Below, one piece after another: positions 7,966 to 15,202 of a DNA stretch of 22,967 bases. The notes under the pieces were generated by a model. That model had not been told where the DNA came from, searched no databases, and saw only the letters and a list, made by a program, of their open reading frames with translations. This DNA comes from Flavobacteriales bacterium (GTDB lineage Bacteria > Bacteroidota > Bacteroidia > Flavobacteriales_D > CANHHI01), in NCBI GenBank assembly GCA_947460225.1, contig CANHHI010000008.1:1-22967 (forward strand), given 5' to 3'. The translations under genes and the position numbers were made by a program. Each line of letters opens with the position of its first letter. The stretch's first letter is position 1.

Positions 7966-10900
7966 TTATGCGATTTTATAAGCAATATCCAATTCTCGGA
8001 TAGATTTAACCAGTTCGGTGCTAAAATCTATTTTGTATTTTTTAGAAAACAAAGACAAATTTGACTGTTCCGTGCCATGGTCTTTGAGGTGCAAAATCAA
8101 CGTTTTGTCGCCTTGGTGTTTTTGCAAAATGTCTTGCAAGTTTTTCAGCAATAATGGGCTTATTTTCTGTAAGTCTATTTGCAGTTCCAAGTGTTTTACA
8201 CGTTTTTTTAAATCGCTTAACAATTCTATTTTTTGCAATTTAAATTCAAATTCCGTGCTTTTTGCCCAACGGCTCGCAAACATGCCCTCCGCATACACCA
8301 TCAAAGATTCTTCTAAAAAAGGTTTAAAGCGCAAATAATCTTCGCCAAAAAGGCTCACTTTGTGTTCGCCACTTTCATCTCTGAGGGAGAACGTGCCATA
8401 AGGATTGCCGTTTTTAGCCGTTTTGTGTTGTACATCTTGTAAAACGCCAGCCGTTTTAATGGGTCTATTGGGATTTTTTGCCCCAAAAGATTGAATATCG
8501 CCAATGCCAATGTTGCAAAAAGCGTCTATTTCCAGTCGGTAGCCGTCTAAGGGGTGTCCAGATAGGTAAATGCCTATCACTTCTTTTTCTTTTTCCAGCT
8601 TTTCTAAATCGCTCCAAGGCTCGCAAGTGGTGGGTTTAGGTTCTGCCAAAGCCATCAACGTACTTTCTCCGAACAAACTAAGCCCTTGATTTTGCTCATT
8701 TTGACTGGTTATGGCATATTTCACCAAAGATTCTAAAAAGCTATCATTTTTGCCGTCTTTGAAAAAATACTGCGCACGGTGCGCCTGTGGAAAACCATCA
8801 AAAGCACCAGCCAAAGCCAAACTTTCCAATACTCTTTTATTGACCTGTCGCAAATCTACACGTTTGATAAAATCATACACATTGGCAAAGGCAAGTTTGG
8901 CACACTCTTGCAATATATTTTCTACCGCTGCTTCGCCCACGCCTTTAATAGCCAGCAAACCAAAGCGGATTTCTCCTTTTGGGTTTACCGAAAATTTCTT
9001 ATGCGATTCATTTACATCGGCGCAAAGCACGGGTACGCCCATGCGTTTGCATTCTTCAATAAAAAATGAAATGGTTTTGGTGTCGTTTAAGTTGTGGCTC
9101 AACACGGCAGCCATGTATTCCGCAGGGTAATTGGCTTTTAAATAAGCCGTTTGGTAGGCAATCCAAGCATAACAAACCGAGTGCGATTTATTAAAAGCAT
9201 AAGAAGCAAAGGCTTCCCAGTCCGTCCAAACTTTTTCCAGCGTTTTTGCGGGGTATCCCTTGGCAGAGGCTTGCTCAATAAATTTGGGCTTTAATTTGTC
9301 CAAATCTTCACGCTTTTTCTTACCCATGGCTTTTCGGAGCGCATCGGCTTCGCCTTTGGTGAAACCTGCCAATTTCTGCGAAAGCAACATCACCTGCTCT
9401 TGATACACCGTAATGCCGTAGGTTTCTTCCAAATAATCCTTGCTATCTTCTAAATCATAACTAATGGCTTCTTGCTTGTTTTTTCTGCGGATAAAAGCGG
9501 GAATATACTGCAAAGGACCAGGTCTATACAGCGCATTCATGGCAACCAAATCCTCAAAAACAGTGGGTTTTAACTCCCGCATGTATTTTTGCATACCCGC
9601 AGACTCGTATTGGAATATACCTATCGTGTCGCCCCTTTGAAATAACTCGTAAGTCTTTGCATCATCAATAGGAAACGCATCTGGGTCTAAGTCTAGGTTA
9701 TGTCTAATTTTAATGTTTTGACAAGCATCTCGGATAATGGTGAGGGTTTTCAGCCCCAAAAAGTCCATTTTGAGCAGTCCAGCTGATTCGGCAACGGCAT
9801 TGTCAAATTGCGTGCACCACATATCCGTGTCCTTAGACATGGCAACAGGCACAAATTCCGTAATATCGTCTGGCGTAATCACAATCCCGCAAGCATGCGT
9901 GCCTGTGTTGCGCAAAGAGCCTTCCAAAACGCCCGCCTGCCGAATGGTTTCCCCAGTTAAATTGTTTTCTTTTGAAAAACTGAGCATGGCTTTGGCTTTC
10001 TGCAAGCCTTCGGCATCTTCTGCAAAGGCTTTTTTGAGCGCATTGTCGTCCGCAGCAAGCAAATCTTTCAAATCTATGTCTGGCATCAATTTGGAAAGTT
10101 TATCGGCATCGGCTAGGGGCAAATTCAGCACACGGGCAGTGTCTCTAATGGCGGACTTGGCAGCCATAGAACCATAAGTAATGATTTGTGCCACTTGGTT
10201 TGCACCGTATTTTTTAATCACATAATCTATCACTTTTTGCCTGCCCTCGTCATCAAAGTCAATATCTATATCGGGCAAGGAAACCCTGTCTGGATTTAGA
10301 AAACGCTCAAAAAGCAAGCCATAGCGCAAAGGGTCTATGTTTGTAATGCCAATGCAGTACGCCACCGCCGAACCCGCCGCCGAACCCCTTCCTGGACCCA
10401 CCACAACGCCCATATCCCTCGCCGCTGTAATAAAATCTTGCACAATCAAAAAATAACCTGGATAGCCCGTTTTTTCAATGACCGACAACTCAAAATCCAG
10501 TCTTTCTTGAATTTCTGGACTCAAATCGGCATATCTTTTGCTTGCGCCTTGATAGGTCAAATGCCTTAAATACGCATTTTCCCCACGCTTGCCACCGTCT
10601 TGTTTATCCAGCGCATCTTCAAACGCCACAGGAATCTGAAAGGCAGGGAGCAAAACAGGGCGTGCCAATTCATAAGTTTCAATTTTATCTACAACATGCT
10701 GAATATTCAAAATGGCTTGGGGCAAGTCGGCAAACAATTTTTTCATGTCCTTTGCCGATTTAAAATAATACTCTTGGTTGGGGAAACCAAAACGAAATCC
10801 TCTGCCTGAACCAATTGGTGTGCTTTGTTTTTCGCCTTCTTTTACGCAAAGCAAAATGTCATGCGCTGCGGCATCTTTTTGATTTAAATAAAAAGTATTG

Positions 10901-12303
10901 TTGCTGGCTAAAAGGCGCACGTTGTGTTTTTGTGCAAAGTCCACCAAAACCTTATTGACACTGTCTTCGTTTTCTTGCCCATGGCGCATCATTTCCAAAT
11001 AAAAATCATCGCCAAATAAGCCTTTCCAATACAATAAAGCCTCTTCTGCCTGCTTTTCCCCCATGTTTAAAATTAAACTGGAAATTTCCCCAAACAAACC
11101 GCCACTCAGGCAAATCAGATGTTCTTTATATTGTTCTACCACACTTCGGTCTATGCGTGGCACGTAGTAAAAACCTTCGGTATAGGCAATAGATGCCATT
11201 TTTGCCAAATGATGATAACCCGCTTTATTTTTTGCCAAAAAAACAATATTGTAGCCATTGTCTTTGTTGGTTTTGTTAAATCTATCTTTGCAAACGGCGA
11301 GTTCTATGCCCACAATGGGCTTGATTTTATGCGTTGATTTTTTATTTTGTTTTGCCACGCTTTGTACAAATTCAAAGGCAGCCATCATATTGCCTAAATC
11401 TGTGAGTGCAACGGCACTGTGTTCTTCTTTGATTGCCATTTGCACGAGTTTATCCACCTCGGAAGTCGCTTGCAAAATAGAAAATCGGGTATGGTTGTGC
11501 AAGTGCGCAAAAGGTGCTTGCTGTAGCAAGGCAAGTTCTTCTTGGCTGACTTGATGCGTTTGGGTTTGTGGTGTTTCTTGGGCTTTTATTTTTTGACTTT
11601 CTGCTTTTAAATTGCTGTGCTTAACGCCCCAAAGCGCAAAAGGCTGTGGATTTTTTTCTGCAAACCAAGCAAAATAATCGGCGTGCACGCCCAGTTCTGT
11701 GGTATTAAAATTGCCTTTCCTAAGCAATTCAAAAAAGCAACGTGCCGTAGCTTCCACGTCTGCACTGGCATTGTGCGCCTCCGCAAAGGGAACGCCAAAC
11801 AAATAAGCGTGCAGTTCCGTCAAATTTGGCAGTTTATATTTACCACCTCGTCCACCAGGCAACTTACAAAGCTCTGCGGTTTTTTCTGTGCAAGTATCCA
11901 AAACGGGCATGTGGAGCAATTTGCTCTCCAAGCCCATTCTATGCAATTCCGCACCCACAATTTTCAAGTCAAAACCTAAGTTTTGCCCCACCAGAAAATC
12001 CGTTTTTTCCAGCACGGTATTGAATTTTTCCAGCACCTGTGCCAATTTCAAACCGTTTTGTGCTGCGAGTGCTGTAGAAATACCGTGTACTTTTTCAGCA
12101 TCAAAAGGAATGTTGTAGCCTTCTGGTTTGACAATAAAACTCTCTTGTTCTAGGAGCGCACCGCTGGCATCATGCAATTGCCAAGCCAGTTGTACGCATC
12201 TTGGCCAGTTGCCAGAATCGCTAACGGGTGCGTCCCAATTTTTGGGCAAGCCCGTGGTTTCCGTGTCAAAAACAAGATAATATAAATTGTGCGTGCTTGT
12301 CAT
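7966..12303 (-). CDS. dnaE: DNA polymerase III alpha subunit with fused N-terminal DEDDh exonuclease
   Basis: Replicative polymerase, 1445 residues. The frame stays open 84 bases upstream, but ATG 12303 is chosen: it lies four bases after the FKBP stop and five residues before the conserved NLYYLVFDTETTG. Residues 1-195 are a DEDDh 3'-5' exonuclease: D13 and E15 (DTETTG), D112 (GFDLK), H177 and D182 (HNASADVE). A linker rich in Gln/Glu/Thr (about 230-260) leads to the PHP domain (HLHNHT 267-272). The palm has PDIDIDFDD, with D680 and D682 equivalent to E. coli D401 and D403, and D847 in KMDFLGL as the third catalytic Asp. Helix-hairpin-helix and OB-fold regions follow (LQDVQHKTAKNGNPYGTFSLRDESG). 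The PHP has lost expected metal ligands (TDLGN, SNNTFY). I recall the exonuclease fusion in Flavobacterium-type DnaE, so proofreading is probably supplied in cis. Confidence 0.97.
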   Translation of the reverse strand: MTSTHNLYYLVFDTETTGLPKNWDAPVSDSGNWPRCVQLAWQLHDASGALLEQESFIVKPEGYNIPFDAEKVHGISTALAAQNGLKLAQVLEKFNTVLEKTDFLVGQNLGFDLKIVGAELHRMGLESKLLHMPVLDTCTEKTAELCKLPGGRGGKYKLPNLTELHAYLFGVPFAEAHNASADVEATARCFFELLRKGNFNTTELGVHADYFAWFAEKNPQPFALWGVKHSNLKAESQKIKAQETPQTQTHQVSQEELALLQQAPFAHLHNHTRFSILQATSEVDKLVQMAIKEEHSAVALTDLGNMMAAFEFVQSVAKQNKKSTHKIKPIVGIELAVCKDRFNKTNKDNGYNIVFLAKNKAGYHHLAKMASIAYTEGFYYVPRIDRSVVEQYKEHLICLSGGLFGEISSLILNMGEKQAEEALLYWKGLFGDDFYLEMMRHGQENEDSVNKVLVDFAQKHNVRLLASNNTFYLNQKDAAAHDILLCVKEGEKQSTPIGSGRGFRFGFPNQEYYFKSAKDMKKLFADLPQAILNIQHVVDKIETYELARPVLLPAFQIPVAFEDALDKQDGGKRGENAYLRHLTYQGASKRYADLSPEIQERLDFELSVIEKTGYPGYFLIVQDFITAARDMGVVVGPGRGSAAGSAVAYCIGITNIDPLRYGLLFERFLNPDRVSLPDIDIDFDDEGRQKVIDYVIKKYGANQVAQIITYGSMAAKSAIRDTARVLNLPLADADKLSKLMPDIDLKDLLAADDNALKKAFAEDAEGLQKAKAMLSFSKENNLTGETIRQAGVLEGSLRNTGTHACGIVITPDDITEFVPVAMSKDTDMWCTQFDNAVAESAGLLKMDFLGLKTLTIIRDACQNIKIRHNLDLDPDAFPIDDAKTYELFQRGDTIGIFQYESAGMQKYMRELKPTVFEDLVAMNALYRPGPLQYIPAFIRRKNKQEAISYDLEDSKDYLEETYGITVYQEQVMLLSQKLAGFTKGEADALRKAMGKKKREDLDKLKPKFIEQASAKGYPAKTLEKVWTDWEAFASYAFNKSHSVCYAWIAYQTAYLKANYPAEYMAAVLSHNLNDTKTISFFIEECKRMGVPVLCADVNESHKKFSVNPKGEIRFGLLAIKGVGEAAVENILQECAKLAFANVYDFIKRVDLRQVNKRVLESLALAGAFDGFPQAHRAQYFFKDGKNDSFLESLVKYAITSQNEQNQGLSLFGESTLMALAEPKPTTCEPWSDLEKLEKEKEVIGIYLSGHPLDGYRLEIDAFCNIGIGDIQSFGAKNPNRPIKTAGVLQDVQHKTAKNGNPYGTFSLRDESGEHKVSLFGEDYLRFKPFLEESLMVYAEGMFASRWAKSTEFEFKLQKIELLSDLKKRVKHLELQIDLQKISPLLLKNLQDILQKHQGDKTLILHLKDHGTEQSNLSLFSKKYKIDFSTELVKSIRELDIAYKIA

Positions 12304-12307
12304 AAAA

Positions 12308-12841
12308 TCAATAGTTTGAACTTTGTACGTATAAAATTTCAATTTCCCAACAAATGGGCATGCGTGCAGGTATTTTCTCCAAATCACCCATCAAACCGTG
12401 TGCCAAATGGCTAGGCAAAATAAGCACAGCAAGGCTCTGTTCTTGCAAACCCATTAAACCTTGGTGTAAACCTGTTTCTGCCTCTTGTTTCTCCACCAAA
12501 AGACTAAACGGCTTATCCGTGCTTTGGTAATACAAACTGCCGTCCAAGCCATACACTTTATAATGCAAAGTAACCCAGTCTCCTTTTTGAATATTGTTGC
12601 CTTTGCCCGTTTTAATGACTGCCCGATACAAGCCCGTGCCTGTTTGTGCAAAAGCTAGGGGAGAACGTTTCACATATTGCACAATGCGGTATTTTTCCTC
12701 TTGGGCGAAGAAAAAAGCGTGGTCTGCCAAAAAATCTTGTTCTTCGCTGTTTTCCACAACTGCATCATCTGTATAGTTGTGTTGGCAATCAGAAAGCGCA
12801 AAGAGCAGGCAAGCACTAAGCATATATTTAAGCCAATTCAT
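12308..12841 (-). CDS. FKBP-type peptidyl-prolyl isomerase lipoprotein (GldI-like?)
   Basis: Predicted periplasm-facing lipoprotein of 177 residues with one FKBP domain. ATG 12841 is preferred because MNWLKYMLSACLLFALSDC gives a short basic n-region, a hydrophobic core and a lipobox-like LSDC; upstream ATGs at 12865 and 12847 are in frame, and a later one at 12823 would start just past the nrnA stop. Asp before the lipidated Cys is unusual. The FKBP domain covers about residues 65-175: TGKGNNIQKGDWVTLHYKVYGLDGSLYYQS, then GLHQGLMGLQEQSLAVLILPSHLAHGL, which corresponds to the 'G..eGl..M..G.k..l.iPs.LaYG' block. The usual Tyr of 'LAYG' is His here. It overlaps the nrnA end and sits four bases before dnaE. 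A nrnA-like gene next to an FKBP lipoprotein resembles the gldI neighbourhood of Flavobacterium, but GldI identity is inference. Confidence 0.85.
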   Translation of the reverse strand: MNWLKYMLSACLLFALSDCQHNYTDDAVVENSEEQDFLADHAFFFAQEEKYRIVQYVKRSPLAFAQTGTGLYRAVIKTGKGNNIQKGDWVTLHYKVYGLDGSLYYQSTDKPFSLLVEKQEAETGLHQGLMGLQEQSLAVLILPSHLAHGLMGDLEKIPARMPICWEIEILYVQSSNY

Positions 12842-13829
12842 CTGCATATTGAGGCAAAACGTCATCTGTAAGATGTTTTAAAGTATCTTCTATGGATTTT
12901 GTGCTGTATCCGCCAGCTGCATTGGCGTGTCCGCCTCCATGAAAATGCGTAGCCGCCAAGTGGTTCACAGTAAAGCCATTTGCGGAGCGAAAAGAAAGGC
13001 GCACTTTGCCTTCTTTTTCCGTCATTAAAATGGCTAATTTAGTGCCTTGTATAGACAATAACTGATTAACCAAACCTTCGGTGTCGCCAGATTGATAATG
13101 AAACTGTTTTAAATCTGCCGCACTAAGGCTTATCACAGCCGTTTTCCAATGTGGAAAAGTAAACAAACGCTGATACATAGCAAAACCCCATAAACGCAAG
13201 CGTTCCTCGGAATGGCTGTCGTAAATGCTCTGGTGTATTTCATGGTGTAAAATACCCAAGCCCATGAGATAAGCCACAATTTGATGTGTTCTTGCCGAGG
13301 TGCTTGCAAACCTAAACGAACCCGTATCGGTCATAATGCCTGTATAAAGACAAGTTGCGCTTTCGCTGTCTAGGTAGCTTAGATAATCGCAATTTTCTAG
13401 CCAATCAAAAATCAATTCACAGGTAGAAGATGCAGCGGTATTGCCAAAATACAATTGCCCAAAATCTTCCGCATCTAAGTGGTGGTCAATCATGCAGTAA
13501 GTTCCTTTGAAATGCGTTTTCAAGTATTCTCTCATTTTACCAAGACGAGCAAGTGTATTGTAGTCCAAACAAAAAATTAAATCTGCTGTATGAATATGCG
13601 CTTGGGCTATTTCTGCTTGATGGTCATAAATGACAATATCTGCTGCACCAGGTAACCATTGTAAGGCAGAAGGTATTTTGTCAGGGAGTATGACGGTTGT
13701 TTTTTTTTCTAATTTTTGCAATATTTTTTGCATGGCTAAGCTACTACCCACGGCATCACCATCGGGAGCGATGTGTGCGGTAATAATAATTTCTTGGGCT
13801 TGGTTTATTTTTTCTAGGAAATCTTGCAT
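12828..13829 (-). CDS. nrnA: DHH/DHHA1 phosphoesterase, NrnA type
   Basis: Predicted Mn-dependent cytoplasmic phosphoesterase that degrades very short RNA and may dephosphorylate pAp. The 333 residues fit NrnA. Motifs in order: AHIAPDGDAVGSS (D23, D25), CLDYN (D89), MIDHHLDA (D115, H116, H117, the DHH triad), then LYTGIMTDTGSFRFASTSARTH (the Asp of 'GI.tDTG'), and the DHHA1 substrate motif GGGHANAAGGY near residue 300. ATG 13829 gives the standard N-terminus. It is the first gene of a packed minus-strand group with the FKBP lipoprotein and dnaE. The single-domain pAp/nanoRNA role is known for the family; which substrate dominates here cannot be read. Confidence 0.93.
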   Translation of the reverse strand: MQDFLEKINQAQEIIITAHIAPDGDAVGSSLAMQKILQKLEKKTTVILPDKIPSALQWLPGAADIVIYDHQAEIAQAHIHTADLIFCLDYNTLARLGKMREYLKTHFKGTYCMIDHHLDAEDFGQLYFGNTAASSTCELIFDWLENCDYLSYLDSESATCLYTGIMTDTGSFRFASTSARTHQIVAYLMGLGILHHEIHQSIYDSHSEERLRLWGFAMYQRLFTFPHWKTAVISLSAADLKQFHYQSGDTEGLVNQLLSIQGTKLAILMTEKEGKVRLSFRSANGFTVNHLAATHFHGGGHANAAGGYSTKSIEDTLKHLTDDVLPQYADELA

Positions 13830-13853
13830 GCTCGCTAATTTTTTTTAATTTTG
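13824..13853 (+). promoter_or_regulatory. Promoter for the TIGR01777-type gene
   Basis: TTG at 13824-13826, a 19-base spacer, TAATTTTG at 13846-13853. Expected start near 13859, leader about 33 bases. The -33 element lies inside the first codons of the divergent nrnA-like gene. Confidence 0.65.
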
Positions 13854-13866
13854 TTTGAATATGTAA

Positions 13867-13874
13867 CAAATGTA
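13867..13874 (-). promoter_or_regulatory. -7 box TACATTTG for the nrnA-FKBP-dnaE group
   Basis: Minus-strand TACATTTG fits TAnnTTTG and would give a leader of about 30 bases before ATG 13829. No good -33 element is visible. It overlaps the leader of the divergent gene, so the two promoters would be interleaved. Confidence 0.4.
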
Positions 13875-13891
13875 ATGAAAAATTTGCTGTA

Positions 13892-14770
13892 ATGAAAAAA
13901 ATACTGATTGCTGGGGGAACGGGTTTTATAGGGAATTATCTACATAGATTTTTGACGCTAAGGGGTTTTGCGGTGTTTGTGCTTACCCGCCATAAATCCC
14001 AAGATTTTCATATCGCTTGGCATCCAGAAAAGAAAGAAATAGATTTAAGTGCACTGGAAGGTTTTCAAGTGTATATCAATTTGGTTGGGGAATCTATTGC
14101 AAAAGGCGCATGGACAAAAAAGCGCAAAAAGCGTTTGTTGGATTCTCGTGTGGAAAGCACGGCTTTTTTGCGGGATTGCATAGAAAAATTGCAAAAACCG
14201 CCAGAGGTTTTTATTTCAGCGAGCGGAACAGGTTATTACGGGGACGGCAAACTCCTGCTCTTAGATGAAAAATCTCCAAAAGGAGAGGGCTTTTTGGCGG
14301 ATTTGTGTGTGGCTTGGGAAAACGCTGCCAAAACAGATAAAACAAGAGTGGTGAACGCACGCTTGGGCGTGGTAATTGGCGAGGGCGGGGGCTATTTGCA
14401 AGAAACGAAGTGGCTCTATAAAATGGGTTTGTCGGCGAGTTTTGGCAGTGGCAAGCAATACGTGTCTTGGGTATTTATCCAAGACCTTGCAGAGGCAATG
14501 CTTTTCACGATCAATAATCCAAAAATTGTTGGTGCGACTAATTTTTGCAGTCCGTTTTCCTTGCAAAATGCAGATTTTGTAAAACAAGTGGCGGAAATTT
14601 TTGGCAAGAAAAGTTTTTTGCGCTTGCCAAGTTTTTTATTGTCGCTATTTTTTGGGGCGCAAAAAAGTGCTGAACTCTTCTTGTTTAGCCAAAATATAGT
14701 GCCTAAAAAATTACAAGATGCAGGGTTTAGGTTTAATTATTCCAAGCTAGAAAATATATATTTTCAATAA
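13892..14770 (+). CDS. TIGR01777-type epimerase-like SDR protein
   Basis: A 292-residue extended-SDR protein of the TIGR01777 group (relatives of E. coli YfcH and cyanobacterial/plant SulA-like proteins). The N-terminus MKKILIAGGTGFIGNYL is the GxxGxxG dinucleotide site. INLVGESIAKGAWTKKRKKRLLDSRVEST is the group's hallmark 'NLaGe.i...rWt...K..i..SRv..T' block, and FISASGTGYYGD corresponds to 'saSavGyYG'. The C-terminal DUF1731 part reads RLPSFLLSLFFGAQKSAELFLFSQNIVPKKLQDAGFRFNYSKL, matching 'P...lr...Ge.a.lll.sqrv.P.kL...GF.F.yp.l'. The reaction is unknown. It has its own promoter and is separated from the cold-shock gene by a further promoter. Confidence 0.93.
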   Translation: MKKILIAGGTGFIGNYLHRFLTLRGFAVFVLTRHKSQDFHIAWHPEKKEIDLSALEGFQVYINLVGESIAKGAWTKKRKKRLLDSRVESTAFLRDCIEKLQKPPEVFISASGTGYYGDGKLLLLDEKSPKGEGFLADLCVAWENAAKTDKTRVVNARLGVVIGEGGGYLQETKWLYKMGLSASFGSGKQYVSWVFIQDLAEAMLFTINNPKIVGATNFCSPFSLQNADFVKQVAEIFGKKSFLRLPSFLLSLFFGAQKSAELFLFSQNIVPKKLQDAGFRFNYSKLENIYFQ

Positions 14771-14796
14771 AATGTTTCGCACTTGAATTTTTTATG

Positions 14797-14804
14797 TACA
14801 TTTG
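14797..14804 (+). promoter_or_regulatory. -7 box TACATTTG for the cold-shock gene
   Basis: TACATTTG fits TAnnTTTG. TTTC (14775-14778) with an 18-base spacer is only a partial -33 match. Expected start near 14810 gives a short leader to ATG 14828 and rules out the in-frame TTG at 14783 as a start. Confidence 0.5.
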
Positions 14805-14827
14805 TCAAAAATTATCAATTCAATATC

Positions 14828-15073
14828 ATGTTTTCAAATCAAAAGGGCAGACCAGCTCCTGCAACAATCAAAGAAAGAAACCTAGAAGGGTCTGTCAAAT
14901 TTTTCAATGTAGAGAAAGGCTTCGGCTTTATTAAAGCAGACGGAAATTCAGAAGAGTACTTTGTGCACATCTCAGGCGTTAATGGACAAGATATTGCCCA
15001 AGAAGACCGTGTTCGTTTTGATGTTGTAGAAGACAAAAAGGGACCAAAAGCGATTAACGTAGAAAAAATATAA
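14828..15073 (+). CDS. Cold-shock domain protein
   Basis: An 81-residue single-stranded nucleic-acid-binding OB-fold protein of the CspA family, expected to act as a cytoplasmic RNA chaperone. RNP1 is KGFGFIK and RNP2 is YFVHIS, in GSVKFFNVEKGFGFIKADGNSEEYFVHISGV. The C-terminus VRFDVVEDKKGPKAINVEKI is canonical. A short, basic, Pro/Ala-containing N-terminal extension of about 18 residues precedes the domain, making it slightly longer than the 65-70 residues of typical CspA. The longer frame from TTG 14783 is rejected because that codon lies upstream of the -7 box. It is a single-gene unit with its own terminator, and the leader is too short for a CspA-like thermosensor structure. Confidence 0.96.
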   Translation: MFSNQKGRPAPATIKERNLEGSVKFFNVEKGFGFIKADGNSEEYFVHISGVNGQDIAQEDRVRFDVVEDKKGPKAINVEKI

Positions 15074-15093
15074 TTTTTTACCGACAATCTGTT

Positions 15094-15120
15094 AAAAACC
15101 GCCTAATGGCGGTTTTTTTT
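15094..15120. terminator. Intrinsic terminator after the cold-shock gene
   Basis: A5, stem CCGCC (15099-15103), loop TAAT, GGCGG (15108-15112), then T8. The flanking A tract lets it also stop transcription arriving from the ABC-F gene. Confidence 0.92.
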
Positions 15121-15145
15121 GTTTTCATTTGGGCATTATTCAGAG

Positions 15146-15201
15146 GTCTTGCCTGCGTAGCACGGATTAAAACAGACTATGTCTGCGGACTATGTCCGCA
15201 G
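15146..15201 (+). repeat. Two-hairpin dispersed repeat, copy 2
   Basis: A degenerate first hairpin (CTGCGTAGCACGG, 15153-15165), linker GATTAAAA, then CAGAC-TAT-GTCTG (15173-15185). A second, overlapping hairpin of the same design follows: CTGCGGAC-TAT-GTCCGCAG (15183-15201, 8-bp stem). The copy ends two bases before the ABC-F stop codon. Confidence 0.75.
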
Positions 15202-15202
15202 A

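Noticed and set aside
12303..12387. Longer dnaE reading frame starting at 12387
   Set aside because: The extra 28 residues overlap the end of the FKBP gene and are not part of the conserved N-terminus; ATG 12303 fits the operon spacing.
14783..14827. Upstream TTG start for the cold-shock gene
   Set aside because: It lies upstream of the -7 box TACATTTG at 14797-14804, so it would not be in the mRNA.
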